Assembly: GCA_963978905.1 (NCBI GenBank) | Contig: OZ022256.1 | Location: 25,507,426 to 25,571,425 of the forward strand | Origin: Trichostrongylus colubriformis | Taxonomy: Eukaryota > Nematoda > Chromadorea > Rhabditida > Trichostrongylidae | Length of the DNA stretch: 64,000 bases | Reading direction: 5' to 3' | Shown: piece after piece, positions 53,571 to 64,000 of the stretch | Position numbering within the stretch: the stretch's first letter is position 1 | How the letters are laid out: each line of letters begins with the position of its first letter | Position numbers and translations under genes: made by a program | The notes under the pieces: model-generated | What the model was told of the DNA's origin: nothing | What the model saw: only the letters and a program-made list of their open reading frames with translations | The model's database searches: none

Positions 53571-54326
53571 TACTCACATAAAGACGGACAAACATACAAA
53601 CCAATACGCCGGCAAACGAGCACACCGAAAAACTGACAGACAAACCGACTGGCAAACATAAAAGTAATTTATGATAGAGGGAGACCTCAAGACCCAGCAT
53701 CCACACCAATTAGTTGTACATAGATAACGTACACAGACTTTTAAAATCCTGCACTTCTTAATGAGGGCATAATTAAAGAAGCAGAAGTATGTGGTAGAGT
53801 TAATCCCACCAATCACAGACCTGACTAAGCGATGGCCGCTTTTTAAGCAATTTTCGTTCTTGTTTGTAGCCACCACTTGATATGCTATCATACATACAGT
53901 GATGTTCTTTCATGAGCGATGCCTCTTGTTCACGAACACGTCATAAATCAATAATAAGATGAAACCCAGCTCAAAGTGGATCTTGATGTCGATCCGGCTC
54001 ATGGTCACATTGCATGCTATTAATTGTATCGTGTATTAATCGTGCGTTTATGCAAAATATGATATTGCAGCCATAATACACAAAATGCTCCTTTCCCAGA
54101 CTGATTTCAATTCCGAACAAACTATCCACGATGCACCCAGAATGCTACCCGAGGCGCTTTATGCACGGGATGGGCAGCAATGCTAATAGCATGTCTCTAT
54201 GACCACCGTGTCAAACACTTGCACATCTTACATCTCTGTCTCAGAACTGCGCTAATTATTGGCACGTGCAGAGCTACGTAGCTATCATTGCTGCCCTCCC
54301 TATGGCACATACCGCTACGATGTTTT
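53571..54326. other. no recognisable gene
   Basis: Starts with an ACAAAC/GACAGAC-rich stretch (53582-53660) like the ends of the Helitron family. The rest is unshared AT-rich sequence. Confidence 0.5.
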
Positions 54327-55101
54327 ACCCTAAAGTCTGATAGATAAGTCCGCCCGCACGCGGTGTCGCGCGCGGCAGCGGCGAACGCAGGCGCAGTCTT
54401 CAAACAACACAGGATCGCGTTGCATCCTTCATTATCAAAAACGACAGAATTGTAGAAGCTGTTTACTCAACTTTATTTTTAATATCTAAAAATATCATGT
54501 ACCAAGATCTTCGTTTACCCTGTGACAAGAAATTCATCTTAAATTTCCTACGCAATCTCCATTTCATCGTCACAAACACTCATAACATTAAAATTCTCAC
54601 TCATCTCATCTAACAATGACTCTCGGTTCGAGGCCTTCAAGAAGCTGTTGACAATCGTCTCCTCAGAAAATGAATAGAAACTGTCGCAAACTAAAGCAGC
54701 TACATCTTCGTGGTTCATCCTTTTCCTGATGCCGCTTTTGGTATATCTGACTTTTGTTGGGTCATAAGAGGAATGAGGGAAGGTTTTTATTCAACCGCTA
54801 TCATCGCCAAAACCATCGTTGCATTGAAACCCCCGCTGAAGAACGATTCTCCACTCATTCGTTCATTTTCCTCTGCCAACTGTGAAGTTTCCGTTCACCT
54901 TTCGTACGACCTCAACTTTACTTGCTACTCGCTTTTATATTAACAAATACAATATACAATGCAATATAAACTCGTTATTAATACAATCCACAAATCATAG
55001 CTTCCTCAATTTCCTTCATCTCTGGTTGGTTCTTTGAAGACGGTGGCCTGTGCCGCGCGCCACACCGCGTGCGGGCGGACTTATCTGTCAGACTTTAGGG
55101 T
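54327..55101 (-). mobile_element. 775-bp TIR element with pogo-like transposase tail
   Basis: Ends ACCCTAAAGTCTGATAGATA and TATCTGTCAGACTTTAGGGT, with TIRs of about 80 bp continuing through CCGCCCGCACGCGGTGT, beside TA. The centre encodes, on -, a short C-terminal transposase-like frame. Probably a deletion derivative. Confidence 0.75.
54548..54760 (-). pseudogene. transposase C terminus, CENP-B/pogo-like (tentative)
   Basis: The frame ends at a TAG (54548-54550). MNHEDVAALVCDSFYSFSEE followed by TIVNSFLKAS resembles the end of pogo/Tigger-type transposases, where a helical segment precedes an I-x-N-x-F-x-K motif, then an acidic tail (SVCDDEMEIA). DDE residues are not present, so the assignment rests on this tail and the flanking TIRs. 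Confidence 0.5.
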
Positions 55102-55107
55102 ACTTAC

Positions 55108-55640
55108 CAAGGCAACGGGTGTGGTCATTAGGTCAGAAAAATCGCTTCGCGGCTCCGGTAGCAACTTGTTGGCTGCGAGCCAAGTACGCCATAATAGTCC
55201 TGAAGCAATGACGGCGCTCTGCTCTAACAAATGCAGTGGTAGGGGTGATCCAGGCGCATCATTCATTCCAATCTTTGATAGCGACCGGTTGACGTTTTAT
55301 CACAAAAACCGACACGTTAAACACCACGCAATTTCAATCGCTACGACATCGATACGATACTATATGTATCATTCTATTATCATGTTCTTAGTCAAAGTTG
55401 ACCAAGACGAGGACTCCGTCAGAGAAAGTGGAGCCTCTCAAGAACGATGCCCCTTAATCTCACGTGCGCGCCTTCCACAAGGAGCTCCGCCAATAGTTCT
55501 CTTAGACATCCAGTTTTCGTTTAAATCACTTGCGAGCTCCTCATTGCCCACACTGTCCCTACCGCTATCTTTAATTTCCAACGCAATCACATAAGGGGAT
55601 AATACGGCGGCGTTCGACACAATGAGTGTGCCTCGAGTTC
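55108..55640 (-). other. possible coding exons, unidentified
   Basis: On -, a frame including MNDAPGSPLPLHLLEQSAVI ends at a near-perfect donor CTTG|GTAAGTAC (55107 downward). Above it, a frame with ALEIKDSGRDSVGNEELAS reaches a possible donor GTGAGA near 55455. I recognise neither. They could be exons of a host gene whose 3' part was displaced by the neighbouring TIR element, or chance. The opposite-strand frame 55034-55594 overlaps both. Confidence 0.25.
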
Positions 55641-55704
55641 GCACTCACTGTGTCACTGACTGCATGCGAAATTTATGTGCTAATGGCACACACCCCCTAA
55701 ACTA

Positions 55705-55861
55705 CAGTCCATTCCGAAGCGCCTGACAAGGGGTGGCCTACGGACTCCGATGAGAGTGCATCGAATTCTCATCCCGGCCTACAAACTTGGGTGACTGGCT
55801 CACTCTCGCCAGTCACCCAAGTTCATAGGCCACGCCCTATCAGGCGCTTCGAAATGGTCTG
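55705..55861. mobile_element. 157-bp TIR MITE, relative of 16539-16684
   Basis: CAGTCCATTCCGAAGCGCC and its inverse GGCGCTTCGAAATGGTCTG, flanked by TA. Arms match the first MITE; an additional inverted pair ACTTGGGTGACTGG / CCAGTCACCCAAGT lies inside. Confidence 0.85.
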
Positions 55862-56495
55862 TACCTACTGGACAGCCTCGTTCTCCAACAGCTCCTAAAG
55901 CCTTACGGCATGATATACCACCGCGGTCCTTCTGCTGCAGCACGATTTCCCGACGAACATTCGTGCTATGATGCATTTTGAATGGATGGGAGCACTTTTG
56001 TGAAGATAAGGCGGTATTGTCGAGGGAAAGGGAGAGGAACTTGGTGAACTCGGGTCTCATGACTTCACATGTATGCTGAACACTGATATCAGCGTTGCAG
56101 GATCGCACATGTATCTGTGATGTCATGGAGACGCCAACCACGTGTTGCTCCAGATTCGAAGACTTGTCCCCCCCCCCCAAGCCCCGCAAGAGCTGCGTTT
56201 AAAATCAAAGCTCCCGCCTACCACTTTAGCTGAGCCTGCGGTGCACATGAGTGCCACTCATCGTTCATCATCAGGCGTTCATGTGTTCAAGCATGCGCAA
56301 AGATTAGCTGAGTGTTGCTGGTTTTGTTGCGATGTTCAAAACGACAGCACCGAGGGAATCTTCATTCGTGAGCTGATGAAGTCAGTAAAGATTGATGGCC
56401 TCGGCTAACCCTTCACAAATCGCCCACGAGAGTCGCGTCTTGGCATTCGTCGTCTTCGGCCAGATCTGAAAGCTCAGTTTACTGCGCCAAACAGT

Positions 56496-56937
56496 TCACT
56501 CCGTTCGAGACCAACCAGAGGAACTGTTCACATACCGCTTCGATGAACGGCTGCCTCGACGACGCCTCCTTCTTCTCTTCGTGGAGCCGCCAGGTGAGGC
56601 TGAGCGGCTCCTACGGCTACGACGCGATCTTCTTCTGGAGCCTCGTCGTGAGCTTCGTCGTTTGCTCGATCGGCGCGATGATCTTCTGCGGCGACGTCTT
56701 GGAACATCTTCTCCTCCAGCTGAAATGGCAACAATCACGACCTAACAGCGTACCCATCACTGTAGCAGTATGACAGGAGCTGCACTCACGCGACATGTGC
56801 TTTCCTCGACGACTCCTTCGTCGGCTGCGTCGTCTGGAGACTGAGCGAGACATGCTTCTGCTTCTGCTTCTGCTTCGGCTTTTGCGGCCTCTTCTTCGAC
56901 TTCCTCGACTTCGGCTTCGGCTCCGAGAGCACGGCAT
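56496..56937 (-). CDS. Arg/Ser-rich basic protein, protamine-like
   Basis: Two exons on -: 56937-56790 and 56719-56496, intron of 70 bp with GTGAGT donor and CCATTTCAG acceptor. The join gives 123 aa ending SSSGWSRTE. About three quarters of the first 49 residues are Arg or Ser, starting MPCSRSRSRSRGSRRRGRKS; exon 2 has SSRRSSKRRSSRRGSRRRS and a second basic run. No RNA-binding or other folded domain fits in this size, so it is not a typical SR splicing factor. Small Arg/Ser proteins of this kind bind DNA in sperm (protamines; nematodes have small basic sperm chromatin proteins), and that role is my inference. A TATAAAAG box lies 35 bp upstream of the ATG. Frames on + across this region are antisense shadows. 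Confidence 0.75.
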
Positions 56938-56971
56938 GTTAGTAAATGAACCATACCCACTCGTACAAGCG

Positions 56972-56979
56972 CTTTTATA
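56972..56979 (-). promoter_or_regulatory. TATA box of the Arg/Ser gene
   Basis: TATAAAAG on -, 35 bp before the ATG, predicting a 5' leader of only ~5-10 nt. A GATA-type sequence (GTGATATG) lies ~15 bp further upstream. Confidence 0.6.
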
Positions 56980-57011
56980 CATTCCAACAACATATCACTT
57001 CGCATATACAA

Positions 57012-57949
57012 ATGAATCGAGAATGGTTGTTCGTGGGGTTTATCACGAAGTCAAGTACAATAGTAGTTTGAGTCAGCTGATTGCTTCCAGACTTTTTAAG
57101 AAGAGTGAGCGGAATTCCTCCTAATTCGTCTAGTATTTTTAGGTGCTACTTCTCTTCATTGCTTCAACAGAATCTCTTCACAAAGGCATAACCACGCTAC
57201 GAAGAGAACCATACGCGTGATCGGGTCTTTCACGGGGAGGACACCAATGCAGTGTCGTTAACCGTGTATTGTAATGAATGGCGCTCATGTACTATGAAGG
57301 TGGCACTCAAAAACAATTTCTAGGATGTGGAATTTTTTCACTCATTCTGAAAGATTACGAAGGAGCTTCGAGGAGTGTACTCAACCAGAAAAAGGATGAA
57401 AAAAATATTTGCTACACTAAAAAATATTCGCCGGTTCCGAAGCTCCTTCCCCCTCAAGGCTTAGGCAAAAGCCACATTCCCCGGTTTGCACTGATATCTT
57501 AGTACCTTCCAACACATCAAAAAACATAATACTAGAACAGACACGCATATAAAGCCAAGGAACAAAAAAAGCGACAATGAAATAACTAGGACCAAGCATT
57601 TAGCCTAAGCCTTGGGGGGGGATCACTTCACACACGGGAGATCATCAATGGCAGGCAGGAGTTTGTTTGTTTATTTACCTTCGACATTTCAAAATAAAAA
57701 CATCCTAATGACAATCAGACACGTTGATATTACATGTTTCGAAGATTTGTAATGGAATTAATTCTATCTATTCTATTGTTATTACTATCAATATCATTAC
57801 CATTACTTTCAATTATATCTATTCTATTGTAAATACTATCATATCATTACTATCAATTATAATATCAAACTAAATACTCTATTGTAATTTCAAATGTGTT
57901 TTTGAGTGCCACCCCCATAGTACATGAGCGCCTAATGAATTATTCTCGA
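57012..57949. other. no recognisable gene; low-complexity AT repeat
   Basis: 57760-57880 is a decayed tandem repeat of TCTATTCTATTGT / ATCATTACTATCAATTAT type. The frame 57278-57502 has no family signature. GTTTGTTTGTTTATTTA at 57662 resembles a LINE tail. Confidence 0.5.
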
Positions 57950-59747
57950 CCAGTTGGCTGGCGCAGATTACTGCGCGCGATTCATGGCGACGTTGTGCAA
58001 AATGGGTGTGTTCGGCCCGACCACAGCGGAGCGGAGATTTCCTTCCCTCTGCTTTCAGCTGAGCTATTGAATTGCAAAAAAGCAGAGAAGATGGCGAGAT
58101 AAAAAAGCATTTTGGTCTCGGTATACTTCAATCGCTTTGCATGGATTACATTTTGCACGTAATCCACATGAATCGCGCGCAGAAGTGTGCGCCAGCCAAC
58201 TGGTCATCATTGGGAGTTTGGGTAGTCTGGAAATCGATAGTTTTGTATTCGATTGCATCGATTGGTAACAAATAGATCACTTGCTGAGAATCTAATTCGT
58301 ACACATTGATGGTAGGCCGTATCCCGCTTATCGATGTTTATCGTTTTCGTAAACATGCTTCACTACTTGAAATTTTACATAGTCTAGCGGTCGATACCCA
58401 GTGTTGCTGCAAGTACCGCATTAGAAAATGATTCCGAGTGAACCGCTTGCTTTGCTATCACAAAAATGGGTTGTATCATGATTATCAATGGAGATCGCAT
58501 TATCAAGAGAAACGCACCATTTTTTGGAACGCCAGACATTCAGCGGTCGATACAACGGTCAGTGATATCAGAACATAAACAATATATGTTCACCCGATGC
58601 CACTGCGCATCAGACGCTCTCGCTAAAGCGGTCGTACAATGTTAGCAAGGATTTCATCCCATCCAATTCCTAACGGTTCTTATCAGTCACTGTGAGCCGT
58701 TATCAGTTTCACTGAGGCTCCTGTACCAAACAGTACCATTGAGGTACCCGTACCCTACAATACCTGCGAATATGAACATTCCACTGTTAGCCGTAGAAGC
58801 AAGCCGGCCTCGGTGACATTTCCCTTTCTCACGCTCCTAATCGAAGCTTATCAACCATTATCAGTTTGGATCACCCACTATTAATGTCCCCGTCCCACCC
58901 TGCTCAACACCCATGAGGGTCAGCGCTCCTGCATCAACGCGAAAAGCGAAACGGATTTGACGACTCTAGCCTTTCTACGCTCCTTATCGAATCTTATCAA
59001 CCGTTATCAATGCTGGTCATCCACCATTAATGTCCCCGTCCCATCCCGCCAAACACCTATGGGTGTCAGCGCTCTTGGATCAACGCGAAAGGCAAAACAA
59101 ATTCGACGACATTTGCCTTCTCGTGCTCATTATCAAATCTCATCAACCATTATCAACTTGGATCACCCGCCATTAATGTCCCTGACCCACCCTGCTAAAC
59201 ACCCATGAGTGTCAGCGCTCTTGGATCAGCGCGAAAAGCGAAACGGATTTGACGACTCTAGCCTTTCTACGCTCCTTATCGAATCTTATCAACCGTTATC
59301 AATGCTGGTCATCCACCATTAATGTCCCCGTCCCATCTCGCCAAACACCTATGGGTGTCAGCGCTCTTGGATCAACGCGAAAGGCAAAACAAATTCGACG
59401 ACATTTGCCTTCTCGTGCTCATTATCAAATCTCATCAACCATTATCAACTTGGATCACCCGTCATTAATGTCCCTGACCCACCCTGCTAAACACCCATGA
59501 GTGTTAGCGCTCTTCGATTAACGCGAAAGGCGAAACGGATTTAGTGACATTTGCCTTCCGAGGCTCCTTATCAGCCCTTATCAGCTGCTATCACTTTCGG
59601 TCCACTACCGCTGAGGTTCCCTTGGCACCCCCTATATCACTTGTAAAATTCAGCGTCCCAACTTTGCTGCGACGCGAGATATGAATTTCGTGACAGACGG
59701 ACAAACACACACACACGGACATACTAAGCGAATTATATATAGTAGGA
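57950..59747 (-). mobile_element. Helitron-type element, complete ends
   Basis: Left edge A|CCAGTTGGCTGGCGCAGATTACTGCGC (3' end on -: hairpin GCGCAGTAATCTGCGC, then CAGCCAACTGG) and right edge TTATATATAGTAGGA|T (5' end TCCTACTATATATAA on -). About 1.8 kb, no RepHel protein. Contains an internal minisatellite. This is the best-preserved reference copy for the family in this window. Confidence 0.8.
58884..59540 (+). repeat. ~146-bp minisatellite inside the Helitron
   Basis: About four and a half units marked by AATGTCCC(T/C)G(T/A)CCCA and GTGTCAGCGCTCTTGGATCA. Alternate units are most alike, so the real period is a 292-bp dimer: 58957-59208 and 59249-59500 are almost identical. The same unit appears in the other Helitron copies (25390-25450, 33930-34010, 35690-35870). 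Confidence 0.85.
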
Positions 59748-60390
59748 TAGTTTTTTATTACACCAAGTACGCCCTTCGCTAAGCAAAAATACTTGTGTCA
59801 AACACAAAGTCTACAAAGAGGGGAATATACTTTTCTCAACTGTGGTATTTTTCATCTTTTCCAACATACGAAAACACTTTCGTAAACCAACGAAGTCAAT
59901 AAATGTAAACCGACAAATCTTGGACCCAAAAAGTGAAAAAAGGAACACGGGGAGTCGATATTACCGGTGGATGAACCACTTCTAAGTTGCTGATCCCTTC
60001 TCCACATAGAGAATGTTTCAAACTACGAAGCTCCTTCTTTCTCAGTGAGCATAGGCTAATATCCATATGCACTCCCTTTACATGAAGGGGAACCATAATC
60101 GACTAGAATGTTTTTGCTTAAGCCGTAGCAAAAGAAGCAGTGGTCCCTTTCCTTCCAGGCTTAGGCAAAAATAGTGTTCATAGCGAGATGCTCCCTCCTC
60201 TCATTGCGATAGCATCGTTGAGTAGTGGGTCGCACCAATGAACGGATCTACTCGCATAAATGAGAATTCCATGAAGTTATGGCTTTCTTGGCCAAAGGAC
60301 AACGCCGAATAACACCTGTTAACATTATCTGATGCGCATGAATCTCTTCACCACCACCATGTGGCGCGCGATTAACATCGCGTAGCTTAA
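59748..60390. other. no recognisable gene
   Basis: Short frames only. GGCTTAGGCAAAA (60159) and AAGCTCCTT (60029) recur at 57461 and 57439, perhaps pieces of one more repeat. Confidence 0.45.
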
Positions 60391-60795
60391 AGGAATCGTG
60401 CACGAAAAATTTAGTTCGTCTGTTATCCGAATTATGTTGCATTTGCCTAATAAGAGCCGCATGCGATTTTTTACGCGAAGAAGTGAGAATCCGGCCAAGC
60501 TAGAGCTCCTCAAAATGGTAGCCGCAGGGGCGGGGCCTCGGGGTAGGTGACCGCCCCTTCGTCCGCGCGGTAGAAAACGCATAGTGGGAACACAAAGTTA
60601 CGTGAACACACCTACCCGACGTCTCCGACCGTGGCGAACGCTCTGAAGCCCCGCCTCCTCGCCCACCACTTTGAGGGGCTGTATCTTATCGGGCTTCCCA
60701 CTTTTCGCGTGAAGCTTTGCATGCAGCCATTAACAAGAAAATACAACATAAATACATGAATAACAGAGGAACTCATTTTTCCGTGCACGATTCCT
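60391..60795. mobile_element. fold-back element, copy 3
   Basis: AGGAATCGTGCACGAAAAAT... and ...TTTTTCCGTGCACGATTCCT; diverged member of the 14351 family with the same CCCCGCC-containing arms. Confidence 0.85.
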
Positions 60796-61222
60796 CGAGG
60801 CTGGTCAGAGAAATGAACCATTCGTGGCACAAATACCACTTTTCACAAAGCCATTATTTTACAAGTCGGAATGGGATTAACCTGTTTCATTGTGGAGATT
60901 ATTCACATAACCACACATGAAAGCAGGAGCCGGAGGAATGCTTTCCATTCTTCAGGCTGTGCTCACAATAGTGGAATCAGCGAAATTGGCGATATTGTGA
61001 GATTATTAAGAATTTTGTAACTATGTGTTAACGTTTCACGAGTATCCAAATTGAGACACCATAATTCAGAGAGATCGCCTTCAGGGCAATGTAAAAAAAA
61101 TTTCTGAATGATTTCTCGGACTTCGCATGCACCACACAAAGCATCCCGGAATTCGAGTTCGAAGGGAAACGAGCGCGTTCTGCAAGAAGAATGTGCCTTA
61201 GAGAAAGGATGTGCTGGATGTA
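60796..61222. other. no recognisable gene
   Basis: No repeat or long frame recognised. Confidence 0.45.
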
Positions 61223-62454
61223 TTAGGTTGGCAACTAAGTTTGCGGATTTTTAAATACTGCTTTTTCCCTCAAAACTGCTTTCCACAGAATTTCTTCTGT
61301 ACATATACAGGGGGTGCCAAAAAAAGTAATTTTGCCCACGGCTCACATCTCCCAACTACACAAAACATAGGGAAACGAAAGAAATGAAAGTATTGGGGCA
61401 AAATATTCCCGAAATGTTCCTCTAAAAGCAGGAACAAGCTGAGACTCACTACTTTCATTTTCATAAAAAAACATATAGAACCTTTAAGCGGCGCAGTCGG
61501 GCTTCGGAGCACCCACGGTATCGAGGTCCCTTTAAAACAGTGGAGCCGGGTTCCATGGTAGGTCTTTTGTGGGAAGCTTCCTAAGGATTGGCCCTGGTTC
61601 ATGGAAGTCACAGAGCCCCTGCTGCTTGGACAAGGCTGCTATGATCCGAAGTGCCATTTTCATGCCCAAATCCGCCTCCGGAGGGGTTTCAGTGGTAAGT
61701 GCACGTTTTGGCTCTTGAAAACGAAGGGCGCTGGGAGCCCGGAAAAACAGGATCCTGAAGAACACCACCCAGTGTGAATCCCCTTAGGTACCCAGAGTGA
61801 ACGGACCTCAGCAAGGTTGCGAACGAGCGCGACGAAATTTCGGATTTTGCCCAGTTGAGGTGACACATCTTGTTCACTCTTTCCTCGCTCCCGTTCCTGC
61901 TCGTGCACAAGGCTGCCACGGAGTATAGTGATAGAGTGAGGTCTGCTCTTGAATCTGGGGATGTGAATACCTCAACAGAATTTGCTGTAGTTCGACTAAG
62001 GGGGGGGGGGGGTGAAAGTGGGCGAGACAAAATTACCTTTTTTTGGCAAAAAAAATTTAAAAAATTTTTTACATTTTTTTGGCAAAAAAAATTAAAAAAT
62101 TTTTTTACCACAATTGAAAAAATGACTCGCCGAAAAATTCTCGAGCTTGGATAAAAACTGCTGTCCCATCCACCTTATAGCCCTGATCTTGCTCCATCGG
62201 ATTATCACCTTTTCCTTTCCCTGTCTAACGCCATTCAAAGAAAAATCTTATCATAATTTTTGTATTGAAAATGAGGTTGACCGTTGATATGTTTATTTTG
62301 TCGAAAAGGGTTATCCGGGAGATGGAAGACAATAATACCTATAGATGCGTGTGGAATTATACTACATGTGTATGTACAGATGAGATTGCTGGAAAGCAGT
62401 TTGGAGGGGAAAAGCAGTATTTAAAAATCCGCAATTACTTAGTTGCCAACCTAA
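61223..62454. mobile_element. mariner relative split by another element
   Basis: TTAGGTTGGCAACTAAGTTTG at the left and its inverse at the right, flanked by TA (61221-61222, 62455-62456). The right part (62130-62454) is ~85-90% like the arms of the inverted mariner at 51182 and encodes the same transposase C-terminal region in broken frames. The left arm survives for ~90 bp before the nested element begins. Confidence 0.8.
61311..62048 (+). mobile_element. nested M2 element, deletion copy
   Basis: Ends TGCCAAAAAAAGTAATTTTG and CAAAATTACCTTTTTTTGGCA are inverted. The interior 61490-62030 matches 38610-39180. Followed by a collapsed A/T stretch with GGCAAAAAAAATT repeated. Confidence 0.7.
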
Positions 62455-62456
62455 TA

Positions 62457-63476
62457 GAAGGAAAAGGACAATTGCTCTGACACCCATTTATGAACCAAGT
62501 CGGCTTACCAAGGGAAGCCGTATATGCGTGTAGGCACTGTGAGTGTGCTCTTATGTGAAATTGGAAATATACAGATTTCTTTCAAGTATCACGTGCTCGT
62601 GTGATCTTTCTGATATGTACTGATGTGAAACCGGCCTGGCATTGCACCAATCCCATCTAATCCGCGCGCTCCTCTCTGCTGACAAGGTCAGACCGTCTCA
62701 ACATGTTGGTGTATTCAACCCTTCTACTATGCGTGTTATTTGTAGCCCCCCCTTCCCCCCCCCCCCCCTCCCCCATTCCCACGAGAGCTATAATCCAATG
62801 AGTCGCTGACTTCTTGTTCACAGTAGACATTACCGGCTCGAGTGTTTCGCGATAAACTGAATCATTTGGTTGCCTCAAGGTGAAAGCAGAAAGAAATCGT
62901 ACCATATTTACTTGATCTAAAATGAGGTATGAAAGTTGGGATGGAAATCAACTAGGTGGCATCAAAGAGAAACTGAAAAATGTTTAAAAAAAATGTTGAG
63001 AGAGCCCTCATATCCCCTCGGTTTTGGCTATAGATATGACGTATCACACCATTGAAACGGGCCACGCGGATCTCTTGCGTGACAGTGATACGCAGCAAAT
63101 CTCACGTTCATTTGAAGCGAAGCGCAAGCTATGTATGTAACGTATGGCACTGCTAGGGAGGTCAGTTCGTGCGAAACGCCCTCTTTACCGACGGCAGTAT
63201 GAGAAGGAAACCAAAATTCTGCTCCTCGTACTTGTTGAAGGAGGAAAACAAATAAATATTTAATTAACAGCACTACGTCAAATTGGAATGTATTCAAAGT
63301 GATGTACAAGGAACCCCCATAAAAGCTTCTTTCAGACAAAGTGATAATGAAGCTCCCGATCAAGCTCGCTCCCGCTATCAAGATTCGGCACTAACTGATC
63401 AGGCTATCCAACTTACAATTATCCTGGCACAACTATTAGTTAGACATCTCTACATACTATTCTGTCTAATTTCTTA
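62457..63476. other. no recognisable gene; C-rich run
   Basis: 62747-62774 is an imperfect C run. 63028-63381 on - is open (117 codons) but without family features. The 3' untranslated region of the gene on - at 63477 should lie here; no clear AATAAA was found on -. Confidence 0.5.
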
Positions 63477-63754
63477 TTACACATTGTAGCCCTTGGGCCG
63501 TGGAGGAACAACGGGAATCTGAGGACGATTCGGCAAGGCAGGAGGCGGTGCAGGAGCTTGCCGCACAGCGTTTTTCATCGGCTCAGTGTTCGCAGATTGA
63601 AGTGGTTGCACCGTGGTTCTGAAAAGGATATAAAGGGCATCAAATTTTCACAACCAAATTATAATCGCTCACCTTGGAATAAAGTCATCAGTGCCAGCCA
63701 TTCCGCTGTCTGCAGCTGTTTTTTCGGTAAGAACATCATCTTCATTATCTAAAA
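63477..63754 (-). CDS. last two exons of a gene with proline-rich C terminus (partial)
   Basis: On -: exon 63754-63673 between TTTCAG and AAG|GTGAGC, then exon 63618-63477 after CCTTTTCAG, ending TAA. The join keeps frame (phase 2) and gives 74 residues. The first exon reads LDNEDDVLTEKTAADSGMAG, acidic; the last contains APAPPPALPNRP and PVVPPRPKGYNV at the very C terminus. PxxP repeats with Arg suggest an SH3- or WW-binding tail, and the final YNV could be a PDZ-type ligand; both are inferences from motif only. The body of the protein lies upstream, beyond the window. I do not recognise the family. Confidence 0.65.
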
Positions 63755-64000
63755 CTGAAATTGATCAGTTGATCCATAGCTTGTGCTCATGCCTACGAAT
63801 TAAGTGGAAGGTGTGGCGCAGAAGGAGTCGATGCGGCGACGCGACACCACTAGGCTACATCTTCAAGCGACTGTCGGCACTGGGATCATCGGTAGAGAAA
63901 TTGCAAAACTGCTGCCTTTAGTCGATGAAGCGACTGCTACTACTATTTGAAACTCTTTCGTGTTTCCATTTTGCGATTTGAAATGCTGAGTATTTTTTGA
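63755..64000 (-). other. intron or upstream part of the proline-rich gene
   Basis: No further exon on - could be defined. The + strand frame at 63691-63921 overlaps the antisense of the acidic exon and is judged a shadow. Confidence 0.4.

Noticed and set aside
53473..53891. - strand frames rich in Cys, Val and Leu (possible membrane protein)
   Set aside because: They read the complement of an ACAAAC/GACAGAC simple repeat; composition bias explains them.
55034..55594. The longest single + frame outside the gypsy region and LINEs (186 codons)
   Set aside because: It starts inside a transposon TIR, shows no family features and overlaps better-looking exons on -.
56543..57124. + strand frames over the Arg/Ser gene, with Leu/Arg/Pro-rich composition
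   Set aside because: They are the antisense of Arg/Ser codons, which always gives such composition; the - strand has splice sites, a TATA box and a coherent protein.
58957..59500. Two identical 83-codon frames
   Set aside because: They are successive dimers of a minisatellite inside a Helitron.
58884..59540. Possible CRISPR-like array
   Set aside because: Units are contiguous without unique spacers, lie in a eukaryotic Helitron, and are far longer than CRISPR repeats.

Overview
This is eukaryotic DNA, almost certainly from a nematode and most likely a strongylid (hookworm-type) genome. Evidence: two spliced-leader (SL1-type) RNA genes at the left edge; genes split by introns with TTTCAG/TTCCAG-like acceptors; and a repeat load of nematode character (Ty3/gypsy, CR1/Sam-like LINEs, Penelope-like elements, mariners, Helitrons, fold-back elements). 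The species is inferred, not proven. Few of the many short open frames are genes.

Host genes I can support: (1) two SL RNA genes in a 410-bp tandem repeat (67-165, 477-575), the second with a variant leader; (2) a tandem pair of intact eight-exon genes for a nucleotide-sugar transporter of the SLC35D/TPT type, gene A (15397-22048, 323 aa) and gene B (39534-49817, 322 aa), both on +; (3) a two-exon Arg/Ser-rich, protamine-like gene on - (56496-56937) with a TATA box; (4) the last two exons of a gene on - with a proline-rich C terminus (63477-63754). All joins were made by hand from splice sites, reading frame and paralogue comparison.

Layout. 0-0.7 kb: SL repeat. 0.7-5.6 kb: decayed Ty3/gypsy element on -. 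5.6-6.8 kb: nothing recognised. 6.8-9.4 kb: a ~700-bp repeat in two copies, the first split by a Penelope-like element with inverted terminal pLTRs around a GIY-YIG ORF. 9.4-14.8 kb: repeat array split by a CR1-like LINE, then a fold-back element. 15.1-23.8 kb: transporter block A. 23.8-28.2 kb: Helitron cluster. 28.9-33.3 kb: second LINE, itself hit by a LINE fragment and another repeat. 33.3-37 kb: two more Helitrons, one split by mariners. 37-39.2 kb: relic of the transporter block plus a mariner-family element. 39.2-52.6 kb: transporter block B, swollen by later insertions. 52.6-53.6 kb: another relic. 54.3-55.9 kb: pogo-like element, MITE and uncertain exons. 56.5-57 kb: Arg/Ser gene. 57.9-59.7 kb: Helitron. 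60.4-62.5 kb: fold-back and nested mariner elements. 63.5-64 kb: proline-rich gene.

The transporter duplication is a natural insertion-dating device: each later insertion in one copy can be compared with the empty site in the other. By that test a 2.2-kb long-TIR element, an 802-bp TIR element, a fold-back element and a Helitron entered block B, and a TA-target MITE and a ~375-bp TIR element entered block A, after the duplication, while both coding frames and all splice sites stayed intact.
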